NCBI RefSeq assembly: GCF_015645095.1
Contig: NZ_JADOTW010000002.1
Coordinates: 1 to 64,000 of the forward strand
DNA length: 64,000 nt
Reading direction: 5' to 3'
Source of the DNA: Halomonas sp. 328
GTDB taxonomy: Bacteria > Pseudomonadota > Gammaproteobacteria > Pseudomonadales > Halomonadaceae
Positions 20,660 through 28,387 of the stretch are shown here, in pieces; the stretch's first letter is position 1; each line of letters starts with the position of its first letter. The notes under the pieces were generated by a model that was not told the origin of the DNA, made no database searches, and saw only the letters and a list, made by a program, of their open reading frames with translations. The position numbers and the translations under genes were made by a program.

Positions 20660-21478
20660 CTACTCCGCGTTGGGGAAGAACAGCGGCTGGCCGTCGACGG
20701 TGAAGTCGGCGATGGCCTGCTGGCCCTCGTCGGAGAGCAGCCAGGCGTGCCACTGGGCGGCCAGGTTGTGCTTGAGGTGGGAGTGGCGTTCGGCGTCGAT
20801 CACCACGCTGCCGTACTGGTTGAAGAGGCGCTCATCGCCCTCGAAGAGCAGGGCCAGCTCCTGGCGGTTGGCGAAGGCCGCCCAGGTGGCGCGGTCGGCC
20901 AGCACATAGGCGCCCATGGCGGCGGCGGTGTTGAGAGTGGGGCCCATGCCGCTGCCCAGCTCGCGATACCAGGGGGCGGTGGGGGTGATCTCGGCGGCCT
21001 CCCAGAGGCGCCGCTCGGCGCGGTGGGTGCCGCTGTCGTCGCCCCGGGAGGCGAAGGGTGCCTCGGCCTCGGCGATCCGCGCCAGGGCATCGAGGATGCT
21101 CTCGGCCTCCGCGACCCCGGCGGGGTCGGCACCGGCCGGCCCCCCGGCGGGGCCGATTAGCACGAAGTCGTTGACCATCACATCGGCTCGCTCGCTGCCA
21201 TAGCCCTCGGCCACGAAGGCCTCTTCGGCCTGGGCATCGTGGACCAGCAGGGCGTCGGCGTCGCCGCGTCGGGCGATCTCGAAGGCCTGGCCGGTGCCCA
21301 CGGCCACCACCCGCACCCGAATGCCGGTCGCCGCCTGGAAGGCCGGCAGCAGCTCGGCGAAGAGTCCCGACTGCTCGGTGGAAGTGGTGGAGGCCAGGGT
21401 CAGGTAGGGCTCGCTGGCCTGGGCGTCGAGGGCGACTCCCATCAGGGCCAGGGCCGCGAGAAATGGGCGTGGCGTCAT
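20660..21478 (-). CDS. tupA: tungstate ABC transporter, periplasmic binding protein
   Basis: The 272-residue protein has a signal peptide (about 1-21, cleavage near AQA-S) and the TupA anion-binding motif TTSTEQSGLF, followed by VGTGQAFEIARRGDAD and RGDDSGTHRAE. TupA binds tungstate with high affinity and selects it over molybdate and sulfate. It is the last gene of a tupB-tupC-tupA transcript; other tup operons commonly start with tupA, so the order is unusual. Tungstate or molybdate enzymes such as formate or aldehyde dehydrogenases are the likely users. Confidence 0.9.
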   Translation of the reverse strand: MTPRPFLAALALMGVALDAQASEPYLTLASTTSTEQSGLFAELLPAFQAATGIRVRVVAVGTGQAFEIARRGDADALLVHDAQAEEAFVAEGYGSERADVMVNDFVLIGPAGGPAGADPAGVAEAESILDALARIAEAEAPFASRGDDSGTHRAERRLWEAAEITPTAPWYRELGSGMGPTLNTAAAMGAYVLADRATWAAFANRQELALLFEGDERLFNQYGSVVIDAERHSHLKHNLAAQWHAWLLSDEGQQAIADFTVDGQPLFFPNAE

Positions 21479-21501
21479 GGGAGCCTCCTTGATAAAAGTG
21501 A

Positions 21502-22221
21502 TTACCAGACCCGCTCGCCGCGCAGGAAGGCACGGCCCTCGTCGCTGCGAGGCTCGCGGAAGAAGGTGGCGGCGTCGCTCTGCTCGACCAGCCGGCCACC
21601 ATTGAGCAGGATCACCTCGTCGGCCAGGCGGCGGGCCTGATGCAGGTCGTGACTGGTCATGACGATCCGGGTGCCGCGTCGGTGGAAGTCGAGCACCGCC
21701 GCCTCTACCGCCTTGATGGCGGCCGGATCCAGGGCCGCGGTGGGCTCGTCGAGGAACAGCACCTGGGGACGCAGTAGCCAGGCCCGGGCCAGGGCCAGGC
21801 GTTGCTGCTCGCCGCCGGAGAGCACCCGGGCGGGGCGCCGGGCCAGGCTCGCCAGGCCGAAGTGATCCAGGGCCTCCATGGCCAGCGCCTGACGTTGGCG
21901 CCTTGGCGTGCCGTTGACCGCCAGGGCATAGGTGAGGTTGGCCAGTGCCGAGCGGCGCAACAGCACCGGGCGCTGAAACACCATGGCCTGGCGCGGCGTG
22001 CTCCCCTCCCAGCGAATCCGCCCGCCGCTGGGGGGCAGCAGGCCATGGGCCAGGCGCAGCAGCAGGCTCTTGCCGGCGCCATTGGGGCCCATCACCAGGG
22101 TGCGCCGGCAGCCGCTCAGGCGCAGGTCGAGTGGGTGCAGCAGTGGCTGGCCACGGTGGCTGACGCTGACCGCCTCGAAGGTGAGTGGGCTGATAATGCC
22201 CGTATGGCTCAGGTCATTCAT
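21502..22221 (-). CDS. tupC: tungstate ABC transporter, ATP-binding protein
   Basis: A 239-residue ABC ATPase: Walker A MGPNGAGKSLLLRL (about residues 44-57), Q-loop near MVFQRP, signature LSGGEQQRLALARAW, Walker B VLFLDEPTAALDP and the switch histidine in TSHDLHQARRL. The start at 22221 overlaps the tupB stop codon by four bases (ATGA); a longer upstream frame is only the shadow of tupB. It energises the TupAB importer. Confidence 0.92.
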   Translation of the reverse strand: MNDLSHTGIISPLTFEAVSVSHRGQPLLHPLDLRLSGCRRTLVMGPNGAGKSLLLRLAHGLLPPSGGRIRWEGSTPRQAMVFQRPVLLRRSALANLTYALAVNGTPRRQRQALAMEALDHFGLASLARRPARVLSGGEQQRLALARAWLLRPQVLFLDEPTAALDPAAIKAVEAAVLDFHRRGTRIVMTSHDLHQARRLADEVILLNGGRLVEQSDAATFFREPRSDEGRAFLRGERVW

Positions 22222-22925
22222 CCCAGCCGCCTCCGCGCCGTCTCGCCCAGCAGATGGGCGGCGCCGTTGATCAGGGTCACCAGTACCAGCAGCACCAGGC
22301 CCAGGCCCAGGGCCAGGGCCAGGTTGCCCTTGCCGGTTTCTAGCACGATGGCGGTGGTCATGACCCGGGTCACGCCATCGATATTGCCGCCCACCATCAT
22401 CACCGCGCCGACCTCGGCGCTGGCGCGACCGAAGCCGGCCAGGATCACGGTCAGCAGGCCGAAGCGGGCGTCCCACAGCAGGGTGGGTATGCGCCTCGGC
22501 CGGGACAGCCCCAGGGAGGCCAGCTGTTCGGCATACTCGCCGTGGAGCTCCTCGATCTGCTGTCGGGTCAGGGCGGCGATGATCGGCAGGATCAGCACCA
22601 CCTGGGCGATCACCATGGCGCCGGGGGTAAAGAGCAGGCCAAACTGGCCCAGGGGGCCGGCCCGGGAGAGCAGCAGGTAGACCGCCAGGCCCGCCACCAC
22701 CGGGGGCAGGCCCATCAGTGCATTGAGCACCACGATCACCAGGCCGCGGCCGGGAAAGCGCCATAATGCCAGGGCCGCGCCCAGGGGCAGGCCGACCAGG
22801 GCGGCGATCAGCACCGCCGCCAGCGATACCTGCAGCGACAGGGCGACGATGGCCAGCAGCGTCGGATCCAGGTCGAGCACCAGGTGCAGGGCGGTGATAA
22901 AGGCGGAGTCGGAAGTGGGCATCAT
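22218..22925 (-). CDS. tupB: tungstate ABC transporter, permease
   Basis: A 235-residue integral membrane protein with about five or six membrane segments, resembling CysW/ModB-type permeases; the cytoplasmic coupling loop is in EYAEQLASLGLSRPRRIPTL (EAA-type motif). It forms the channel of the tungstate importer. It is the first gene of the operon, with two adjacent ATG codons (22925 and 22922) after AGGGG; the first is chosen. Its promoter shares a 149-bp divergent spacer with the HTH regulator. Confidence 0.9.
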   Translation of the reverse strand: MMPTSDSAFITALHLVLDLDPTLLAIVALSLQVSLAAVLIAALVGLPLGAALALWRFPGRGLVIVVLNALMGLPPVVAGLAVYLLLSRAGPLGQFGLLFTPGAMVIAQVVLILPIIAALTRQQIEELHGEYAEQLASLGLSRPRRIPTLLWDARFGLLTVILAGFGRASAEVGAVMMVGGNIDGVTRVMTTAIVLETGKGNLALALGLGLVLLVLVTLINGAAHLLGETARRRLG

Positions 22926-22951
22926 GTTCCCCTGGGGTTTCCTCGCATCTT

Positions 22952-23006
22952 CTGCATTAATTCGCGTTGATGCATCCTATGCTGGAAAATATGCAGGATA
23001 ATGCAG
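22952..23006. promoter_or_regulatory. cluster of TGCAT/ATGCA half-sites between tupB and its regulator
   Basis: The divergent spacer holds ctgcatta (22952-22959) facing taatgcag (22999-23006), and inside them tgcatcctat (22971-22980) facing atgcaggata (22991-23000). These nested inverted half-sites are likely operators for the divergent HTH regulator, controlling tup expression. Confidence 0.55.
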
Positions 23007-23074
23007 TGAGACGACGACCTCTGGCGTCATTACGACCGCCAGGGGCGCGATGGAGACACCCCGGGGGAGAGCGG

Positions 23075-23962
23075 ATGGAATCCAAGGCGACCTATCTGAC
23101 CACTGCCGAGGCGGCGGCTTATCTGAGGCTGAAAGAACGCAAGCTCTATGATCTGGCCGCCCAGGGGGTGATCCCCTGTACCCGGGTCACCGGCAAGCTG
23201 CTGTTTCCCCGCCATAGCCTGGACCTGTGGCTGATGCATCACCTGGAGGGGGATCGCGCCGGTCGTCGCGCGGCCCCCCCGGTGCTGGCCGGTAGCCAGG
23301 ATCCTCTGCTGGAGTGGGCGGTGCGCGAGAGTGGCTGTGATCTGGCGCTGCTCTGCCATGGCAGCGGCGACGGGGTACGGCGCCTGGCCGAGGGCGACGC
23401 CATGTTGGCCGGAGTGCATCTGCTCGACCCCGAGAGCGGCGCTTACAATGATCCGGCGCGCCTCGGCCTGGGCGCCATGGGCGACCTGGTGGTATTGCGC
23501 TGGGCGCGGCGCTACCAGGGGCTCCTGCTCGCCCCGGGCAATCCACTCGCCGTTCGCGGCCTGGCGGACCTGGCCCGGCCCGGGGTGGTGGTGGCCCGGC
23601 GTCAGCCGGATGCCGGGGCCGAACGGCTGCTGCGCTATCTGCTGGCCCGTGAGGGAGTGGACGTCCAGGCCGTGACCTTCGCGCCCCATCTGGCCCTGAG
23701 CGAGGACGACCTGGCCCTGGCGGTGCGTCAGGGAGAGGCCGATGCCGGCCTGGGGGTGGCGGCGGCGGCGCGGCGCCAGGGCGTGGATTTCCTGTCCCTG
23801 CACTGGGAGCCCTTCGACCTGCTGATGCGCCGCCGGGACTACTTCGAGGCGCCGATCCAGCGCCTATTGGCCTTCGCCCGGGAGCCGCGCTTCGCCGAGC
23901 GGGCGGCGACCCTGGGAGGCTATGACCTGAGCGAGCTGGGGCGGGTGGTCCATAACGCCTGA
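23075..23962 (+). CDS. HTH regulator with a periplasmic-binding-protein-like sensor domain
   Basis: The 295-residue cytoplasmic protein joins an excisionase/MerR-like winged HTH (about 1-60; TTAEAAAYLRLKERKLYDLA then GKLLFPRHSLDLWL) to a molybdate/tungstate-type substrate-binding domain (about 80-290) without a signal peptide. It most likely senses the oxyanion in the cytoplasm and represses tupBCA. The start at 23075 has GGGGGAGA upstream; the longer frame from 22967 would run through the operator region. Homologous one-component regulators sit next to molybdate/tungstate transporters in other proteobacteria, as I recall them. Confidence 0.85.
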   Translation: MESKATYLTTAEAAAYLRLKERKLYDLAAQGVIPCTRVTGKLLFPRHSLDLWLMHHLEGDRAGRRAAPPVLAGSQDPLLEWAVRESGCDLALLCHGSGDGVRRLAEGDAMLAGVHLLDPESGAYNDPARLGLGAMGDLVVLRWARRYQGLLLAPGNPLAVRGLADLARPGVVVARRQPDAGAERLLRYLLAREGVDVQAVTFAPHLALSEDDLALAVRQGEADAGLGVAAAARRQGVDFLSLHWEPFDLLMRRRDYFEAPIQRLLAFAREPRFAERAATLGGYDLSELGRVVHNA

Positions 23963-24012
23963 GACAGTCCCGTGAGCTTGACGGCGGGTCGGGCTGAGCC
24001 ATACTGAAAAAC

Positions 24013-24026
24013 AGACCGGTCGGTCT
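24013..24026. promoter_or_regulatory. TetR operator copy 1
   Basis: AGACCGGTCGGTCT (arms agaccg/cggtct) lies about 90 bp before the tetR gene. The same motif recurs after the gene at 24708-24721, which marks it as this regulator's binding site. It resembles the palindromic boxes of NemR/AcuR-type TetR proteins. Confidence 0.75.
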
Positions 24027-24114
24027 AGCCCGAGTCGGCTGAGTCAGACGGCACGAGGCGTGCCGGCAGTGCTCGGCTTCGGTCGGAGGGACGAATCACC
24101 AGGAGACGTCGTCG

Positions 24115-24684
24115 ATGACGACCCAGGAGCGATTGCTCGAGGCGGGACTCGCCATGTTGCTGGAACACGGTTACCACGACCTGGGCATCCAGGCCCTGCT
24201 GGCGGAGACGGGAGTGCCCAAGGGCTCCTTCTACCACCATTTCCGCAGCAAGGAGGATTTCGCCCTGCGGGTGGTGGATCGCTATATGCAGGAGGTCCAC
24301 CAGGGCCTGGAGATGAGCCTGGGCAATCGCGACTTGCCGCCCCTGGAGCGGGTGCGCCTGTTCTTCGAGCTGTCCCGGGAGAAGTACCGCCGGGAAGGCT
24401 ACCTGGGGTGCCTGCTGGGCGGCCTGGGCCAGGAGCTCTCCGGGGTCAGCGACACCTTCCGCCACAAGATCGAGGGCTGCTTCAACCTGATCGCCGAGCG
24501 GATCGCCGTTTGCCTGGAGGAGGCACGCCAGCGGGGCGAGCTGGCGGCGGCGCAGGATCCCCGCGAGCTGGCGGATCGCTTGCTGGATTGCTGGGAAGGC
24601 GCCGCCCTGCGCAGCCGTCTGCGCCGGGATCCCGGCCCCCTCGGGGCCATGCTCGACTTCTACTTCTCGGCCGCGACTCGCTGA
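24115..24684 (+). CDS. TetR family regulator (AcuR/NemR-like)
   Basis: The 189-residue protein has a TetR HTH (about 5-50; GIQALLAETGVPKGSFYHHF is the recognition region) and a ligand domain containing YLGCLLGGLGQELS, a segment typical of the AcuR/NemR branch that responds to acrylate or reactive electrophiles. The cysteine in that segment is C99 and might be a redox or electrophile sensor, which is inference. Matching palindromes lie upstream and downstream, so it probably represses both itself and the adjacent globin gene. Confidence 0.9.
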   Translation: MTTQERLLEAGLAMLLEHGYHDLGIQALLAETGVPKGSFYHHFRSKEDFALRVVDRYMQEVHQGLEMSLGNRDLPPLERVRLFFELSREKYRREGYLGCLLGGLGQELSGVSDTFRHKIEGCFNLIAERIAVCLEEARQRGELAAAQDPRELADRLLDCWEGAALRSRLRRDPGPLGAMLDFYFSAATR

Positions 24685-24707
24685 GGGGCTTTTCTGGCGC
24701 CGAGATT

Positions 24708-24721
24708 GGACCGACCGGTCT
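24708..24721. promoter_or_regulatory. TetR operator copy 2, upstream of the globin gene
   Basis: GGACCGACCGGTCT is the reverse complement of AGACCGGTCGGTCC, differing from operator copy 1 by one base. It lies between the tetR gene and the truncated haemoglobin gene, about 73 bp before the globin start, placing globin expression under the same regulator. Confidence 0.72.
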
Positions 24722-24793
24722 GTTCCGAACGGCCCGAGGCCGTTCCTCACTCGTGGCAAGGGTCGGCATCCTGGCCGGCCCGGGAGGTGTCAG

Positions 24794-25171
24794 ATGACAA
24801 CCACAAGCCTCTATGAGCGCCTGGGCGGCGAGCGGGGCATCGCCGCCCTGGTCGACGATATCGTCGAGACGCATTTGCAGAACCCGGCCATCCGGGCCCG
24901 TTACCTTCCCTCACAGGACGATCCCGAGCACTTCGAGGAGCTCAAGGGACACCTGCGTGACTTCCTCTCCGCGGGCAGCGGTGGCCCCGCCGAGTATCGC
25001 GGCAAGACCATGCTCGAGGCGCACCGCGGCATGAATATCGGCGAGGCCGAGTACATGGCGGTGATGGACGATATCCAGGAGGCGCTCGAGCGCCAGGGTA
25101 TCGACGCCCAGACCCGCCAGGAGGTGCTGGGCATCACCTACTCGCTGAAGGAGGAGATCCTGCATGTATGA
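24794..25171 (+). CDS. group 1 truncated haemoglobin
   Basis: The 125-residue protein has the 2-on-2 truncated globin pattern: SLYERLGGERGIAALVDD at the N-terminus and the proximal haem-ligand histidine in EAHRGMNI (H77). Such globins bind oxygen and nitric oxide and often act as NO dioxygenases or redox sensors. It lies downstream of a TetR regulator with an operator in between, and is followed by a terminator, so it is a single regulated cistron. The length is typical. Confidence 0.9.
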   Translation: MTTTSLYERLGGERGIAALVDDIVETHLQNPAIRARYLPSQDDPEHFEELKGHLRDFLSAGSGGPAEYRGKTMLEAHRGMNIGEAEYMAVMDDIQEALERQGIDAQTRQEVLGITYSLKEEILHV

Positions 25172-25194
25172 TGACGCGACGCACTAATACCAGT

Positions 25195-25220
25195 GACGCC
25201 CGGGCCCTGCCCCGGGCGTC
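25195..25220 (+). terminator. terminator hairpin after the globin gene
   Basis: A perfect 10-bp stem, gacgcccggg (25195-25204) with cccgggcgtc (25211-25220), and a six-base loop lie 24 bp after the globin stop; a short T-run (gccgtttc) follows. Confidence 0.65.
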
Positions 25221-25403
25221 GCCGTTTCGAGGCCGGGCCTCGACTCGCTTCGTGAACCCACTCCGATCGACTCCGGACCCTGCCGGGGCGCGCCATCACT
25301 GCTACAACTGGTAGGTACGCGGCGGGATCTCGAGTCGGTATCCCGCTACGGCATGCCGGCACCGAGGTGCCGCAATCCCATGGCGACCACGCGGAGGTGT
25401 GCC

Positions 25404-26276
25404 ATGAACCGGACCCCAACCGCGGCCAGCGAGTATGTCGAGTTCTGGAACGACACCCTGGCCGAGAAGTTCGATCGTTTCCAGAATATCCTGATGAATG
25501 GCCTGAGCTACCATAGCCGGATCCCCCTCGAACTCCTCTCCCTGGCGCCGGGCAGCCGCGTCGTCGACGTGGGGTGTGGCTGGGGCGACACGGCCATTGC
25601 CCTGGCCCGCAAGACCGGTCCAGGCGGCGAGGTACTGGGCCTGGATTGCGTCGAGCAGTTTCTTGCCGATGCCCGGCGACGGGCCGCCGAGGCGGGCGTC
25701 GACAACGTCACCTTCGTGTCGGCCGACGTGGAGCGCTACCCCTTCGAGCCCGAGTTCGATCTCTGCTTCTCGCGCTTCGGCATGATGTTCTTCGAACATC
25801 CGGTGCCGGCCATGCGCAATGTGCACAAGGCCCTGAAACCGGGCGGCGAGCTGATGTTTATCGTCTGGCGCCAGATCGAGGACAACCCCTGGCTGGGCCT
25901 GCCCAAGCAGGTGGTGCTGGACTTCCTGCCGCCCCCCGGTGAGGATGCCCGCACCTGCGGCCCGGGCCCCTTCTCCATGGCCAACCCCGAGGTGGTCGGC
26001 CAGCAGTTGGAGATCGCCGGCTTCGAGGCGATCGACTTCACCCGCAACGACGGCCCCGTCGAGGTGGGGGACTCGGTGGAGAACGCCATGCGCTTCCAGC
26101 TTGCCCTGGGACCGGCCGGCGAGGTGTTCCGCGAGGCGGGGGAGGCGGCCGAGCGGCAGCGCCCGGAAATCGAGGAGGCACTGCGCCAGGCCCTGGCCCC
26201 CTATGAGCAGGACGGCAAGATCGTCATGGGCTCCAGCTCCTGGACCATTACGGCGCGCAAGCCGGCCGGGGAGTGA
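25404..26276 (+). CDS. class I SAM-dependent methyltransferase
   Basis: The 290-residue protein has the Rossmann-type SAM site: motif I RVVDVGCGWGDTAIAL (about 52-67), the acidic ribose-binding GLDCVEQFL, and motif IV region DLCFSRFGMMFFEHP. The start at 25404 has GGAGG at 25393-25397. The fold family (Methyltransf_11/25) is clear, but the substrate is not; no biosynthetic partners are adjacent. It converges with the alpha/beta hydrolase gene. Confidence 0.85.
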   Translation: MNRTPTAASEYVEFWNDTLAEKFDRFQNILMNGLSYHSRIPLELLSLAPGSRVVDVGCGWGDTAIALARKTGPGGEVLGLDCVEQFLADARRRAAEAGVDNVTFVSADVERYPFEPEFDLCFSRFGMMFFEHPVPAMRNVHKALKPGGELMFIVWRQIEDNPWLGLPKQVVLDFLPPPGEDARTCGPGPFSMANPEVVGQQLEIAGFEAIDFTRNDGPVEVGDSVENAMRFQLALGPAGEVFREAGEAAERQRPEIEEALRQALAPYEQDGKIVMGSSSWTITARKPAGE

Positions 26277-26351
26277 AAGTGCCGGAGACCGGGGGTGCCT
26301 CGGGGCCGTACTGCCCGATGGCGCCCCTGGCGTGTTTGCCGCAAGGAGATC

Positions 26352-27491
26352 TTATTCCTGTTCTCCCAGGGCCAGCAGGTGAATGGTGGCTCGCCATAGG
26401 CCCCAGCCGTCTCGCCAGCCCGGGGAGACCGCCACGTGTTCGAGCCCGCCGGCCTCGAAGAGTCGAGCCTGATATGCCGGCAGGGCATCCCGCAGGCGCC
26501 GACTGTGGCTGACCGGAATCACCCGGTCATGGGGGCCATGAATCAGCACCAGCCGTGCCTGCAGCTTGTCGAGATCCCGTGCCGACAGGTCCAGCGCCTG
26601 GTACTCCTCCAGCAGGGGCGGCGGCAGCCGTGCGACCAGCGCCTCCACCCGCTCGGGATCCTCATTGGTCACCAGCTCGTAGGCCGCCTGCGCCTGGGGG
26701 CCTAGTTGGCACACCTCGGTCTGCACCGGGGCATCGGGGTCCTCCAGCTTGCGCCTGGCGATGGCGGCGAGGGCTGCCCGGTCATTCTCGTCCTCCAGCC
26801 AGTGCAGCTGGCTCAGCAGCACCGCCCAGCGTCCCTCCCGCTGCGGCGGCGGGGCCGCCCGCCCGGCGCCGCCCTGATCCTCTCCGGTGGTGACATAGCG
26901 CAGCATGTCGGTCAGGTCATAGTAGCCCCCCAGGGCGATCAGGAAGCGGACCCGGTCGGCGGTATCCGCCTGCTTGGCGGCGACCAGCGCCGGCCCCACC
27001 GCCAGGCTGATGGCGGCCAGGGCGGTGGTCGACCTCGCCGCCGGTTCCGTCTGCGTGAGATGGCGAATGGCATCGGCGATGGCCTCCACCTCCCGGGTGC
27101 TGACGGAGAACCGCTTTAGCCCCTCCAGCTCCGGCACCATCACCGTGAAGCCCAGGCGGGAGAGGGTCATGGCGAACTCGATCAGGCGGGGATCGCGACG
27201 TCCCGCGTCGGTGAAGCCGTGGACCAGGATCAGGGCGCCGCGGCGCGGCTCGTCCGGGCGGTAGAGATCCGCCCGGTACCCGCGCCCGTCGACCGCATAG
27301 GTCAGCTCCTCCCGAACGGGGTCCGGGGTGCGCGCCTTCAGTCGGCTGGCTTCGCTGCCCGCGGCGATATCGCCCAGGGCCAGCAGCGCCTCGTAGCCTC
27401 GGTTCATGGCGCCGTGACTCGCCAGCAGGGCGGCGATCAGCCCCGTGATCAGCAGGAAGGCGCCAACGCCTCTCACCATCATCATGCCCAT
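26352..27491 (-). CDS. alpha/beta hydrolase family protein with N-terminal membrane anchor
   Basis: The 379-residue protein begins with a hydrophobic signal-anchor (about 5-26) and has an alpha/beta-hydrolase fold: oxyanion segment LILVHGFTDAGRRD (about 87-100), a nucleophile-elbow position in LAAISLAVGPAL, and the late acid/histidine segments HGPHDRVIPVSHSRRL and LEHVAVSPGW. The elbow reads AISLA instead of GxSxG, so the catalytic geometry is unusual. It is likely membrane-tethered with the enzyme part outside the cytoplasm. Substrate unknown. Confidence 0.75.
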   Translation of the reverse strand: MGMMMVRGVGAFLLITGLIAALLASHGAMNRGYEALLALGDIAAGSEASRLKARTPDPVREELTYAVDGRGYRADLYRPDEPRRGALILVHGFTDAGRRDPRLIEFAMTLSRLGFTVMVPELEGLKRFSVSTREVEAIADAIRHLTQTEPAARSTTALAAISLAVGPALVAAKQADTADRVRFLIALGGYYDLTDMLRYVTTGEDQGGAGRAAPPPQREGRWAVLLSQLHWLEDENDRAALAAIARRKLEDPDAPVQTEVCQLGPQAQAAYELVTNEDPERVEALVARLPPPLLEEYQALDLSARDLDKLQARLVLIHGPHDRVIPVSHSRRLRDALPAYQARLFEAGGLEHVAVSPGWRDGWGLWRATIHLLALGEQE

Positions 27492-27797
27492 TTCTCTCCC
27501 CTCGATTGGCAGTCTAGGCTATGCCCGAAAACTGGCTGCGCTCGGCCATACGGCGTTAAAAATCGGCTCGTGCGCGAGTCCGATCAAAGTGCTCATTTAC
27601 ACCCCGTAAACTCGCACGCGAGCCCGGTTCGTCTTTTCGCCGATTTTTGCTTTGTCTGACCTTCGCTCGCCGACTTTTCAGACAAAGCCTTGAAGAGCGT
27701 GGCTCGTGTCGTGGCCTGAGTGGCGAGTGCGGTGACAGCCGATACCGGCCCTGGCGTCGTTGGGCGCCGGGGCCGGGTGGTTTAGTCGATGAGTGAC
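27492..27797. repeat. 306-bp gene-free region with nested inverted repeats
   Basis: No gene is seen. It holds cggctcgtgcgcgagt (27564-27579) facing actcgcacgcgagccc (27610-27625), with tttac/gtaaa (27596-27610) in the loop, and a perfect 11-bp pair gctttgtctga/tcagacaaagc (27649-27659, 27678-27688). The composition is more AT-rich than the flanking genes. It resembles dispersed intergenic repeats that I recall from gammaproteobacterial genomes and may be a folded RNA or mobile repeat. Confidence 0.55.
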
Positions 27798-28358
27798 TTA
27801 GTGGGCGCTGGCGGTCGGCAGGCCGGGGCAGCTTCCCTCGGGTTCCCGGGGCAGGGTCAGGCCCTGGCCGTGCTCGCCCTCGGGGGCGTTGAGGAAGGTG
27901 GCCACCACCACGGCGACCTCCTCGTCGCTGGGGTTGAAGGCGCGGTGGATGTTGTCGAACCCCGGGTCGATGAACAGCTCGCCCGCCGCATAGGGGCGTT
28001 CGACGCAGTCGTCGGCATAGACATAGACCAGGGTGCCCTGCTTGAGGGTGGCGATCACCGGGCCGGGGTGGCTGTGCCAGGGGAAGGCGGCCCCCGGCTG
28101 GACGGTGATCTCGGCGATGGCGACCCGACCGGGCTCGGGCAGCTCCAGGAGCTGCGGGTCCCGGCCCTCGACGGTCAGGGTGATCTGGATACCCACCTCG
28201 TCGATGATGGCGCTGCGCTGGGTCAGCTCCTGCACGGCGATGGGCGGTGGGCCGTCGCCTGCGGCGAGCGGCGGGAGGGCCAGTGCCAGGGCGCCGATGA
28301 TCAGGCCAGCGAGGGGCAGGCCGGCGAGGGGCAGGGGATGGGGGGCTTGGGGTTTCAT
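27798..28358 (-). CDS. exported cupin domain protein
   Basis: The 186-residue product has a signal peptide (about 1-33, hydrophobic core LAGLPLAGLIIGALALALPP) and a single cupin barrel with metal ligands in WHSHPGPVIATLKQG and a second motif near ELFIDPGFDNIHRAFN. The start at 28358 has AAGGAG upstream. The protein probably acts in the periplasm; reaction unknown. It is transcribed after the flavin oxidase gene (28-bp gap), so it may belong to the redox cluster. Confidence 0.8.
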   Translation of the reverse strand: MKPQAPHPLPLAGLPLAGLIIGALALALPPLAAGDGPPPIAVQELTQRSAIIDEVGIQITLTVEGRDPQLLELPEPGRVAIAEITVQPGAAFPWHSHPGPVIATLKQGTLVYVYADDCVERPYAAGELFIDPGFDNIHRAFNPSDEEVAVVVATFLNAPEGEHGQGLTLPREPEGSCPGLPTASAH

Positions 28359-28387
28359 GGCGGTGCTCCTTCGTCTCGTCGGGGGGA

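Noticed and set aside
21502-22764. 420-residue version of TupC with a long N-terminal extension
   Set aside because: The extension is the tupB gene read in another frame; the ABC ATPase starts at 22221 with an ATGA overlap.
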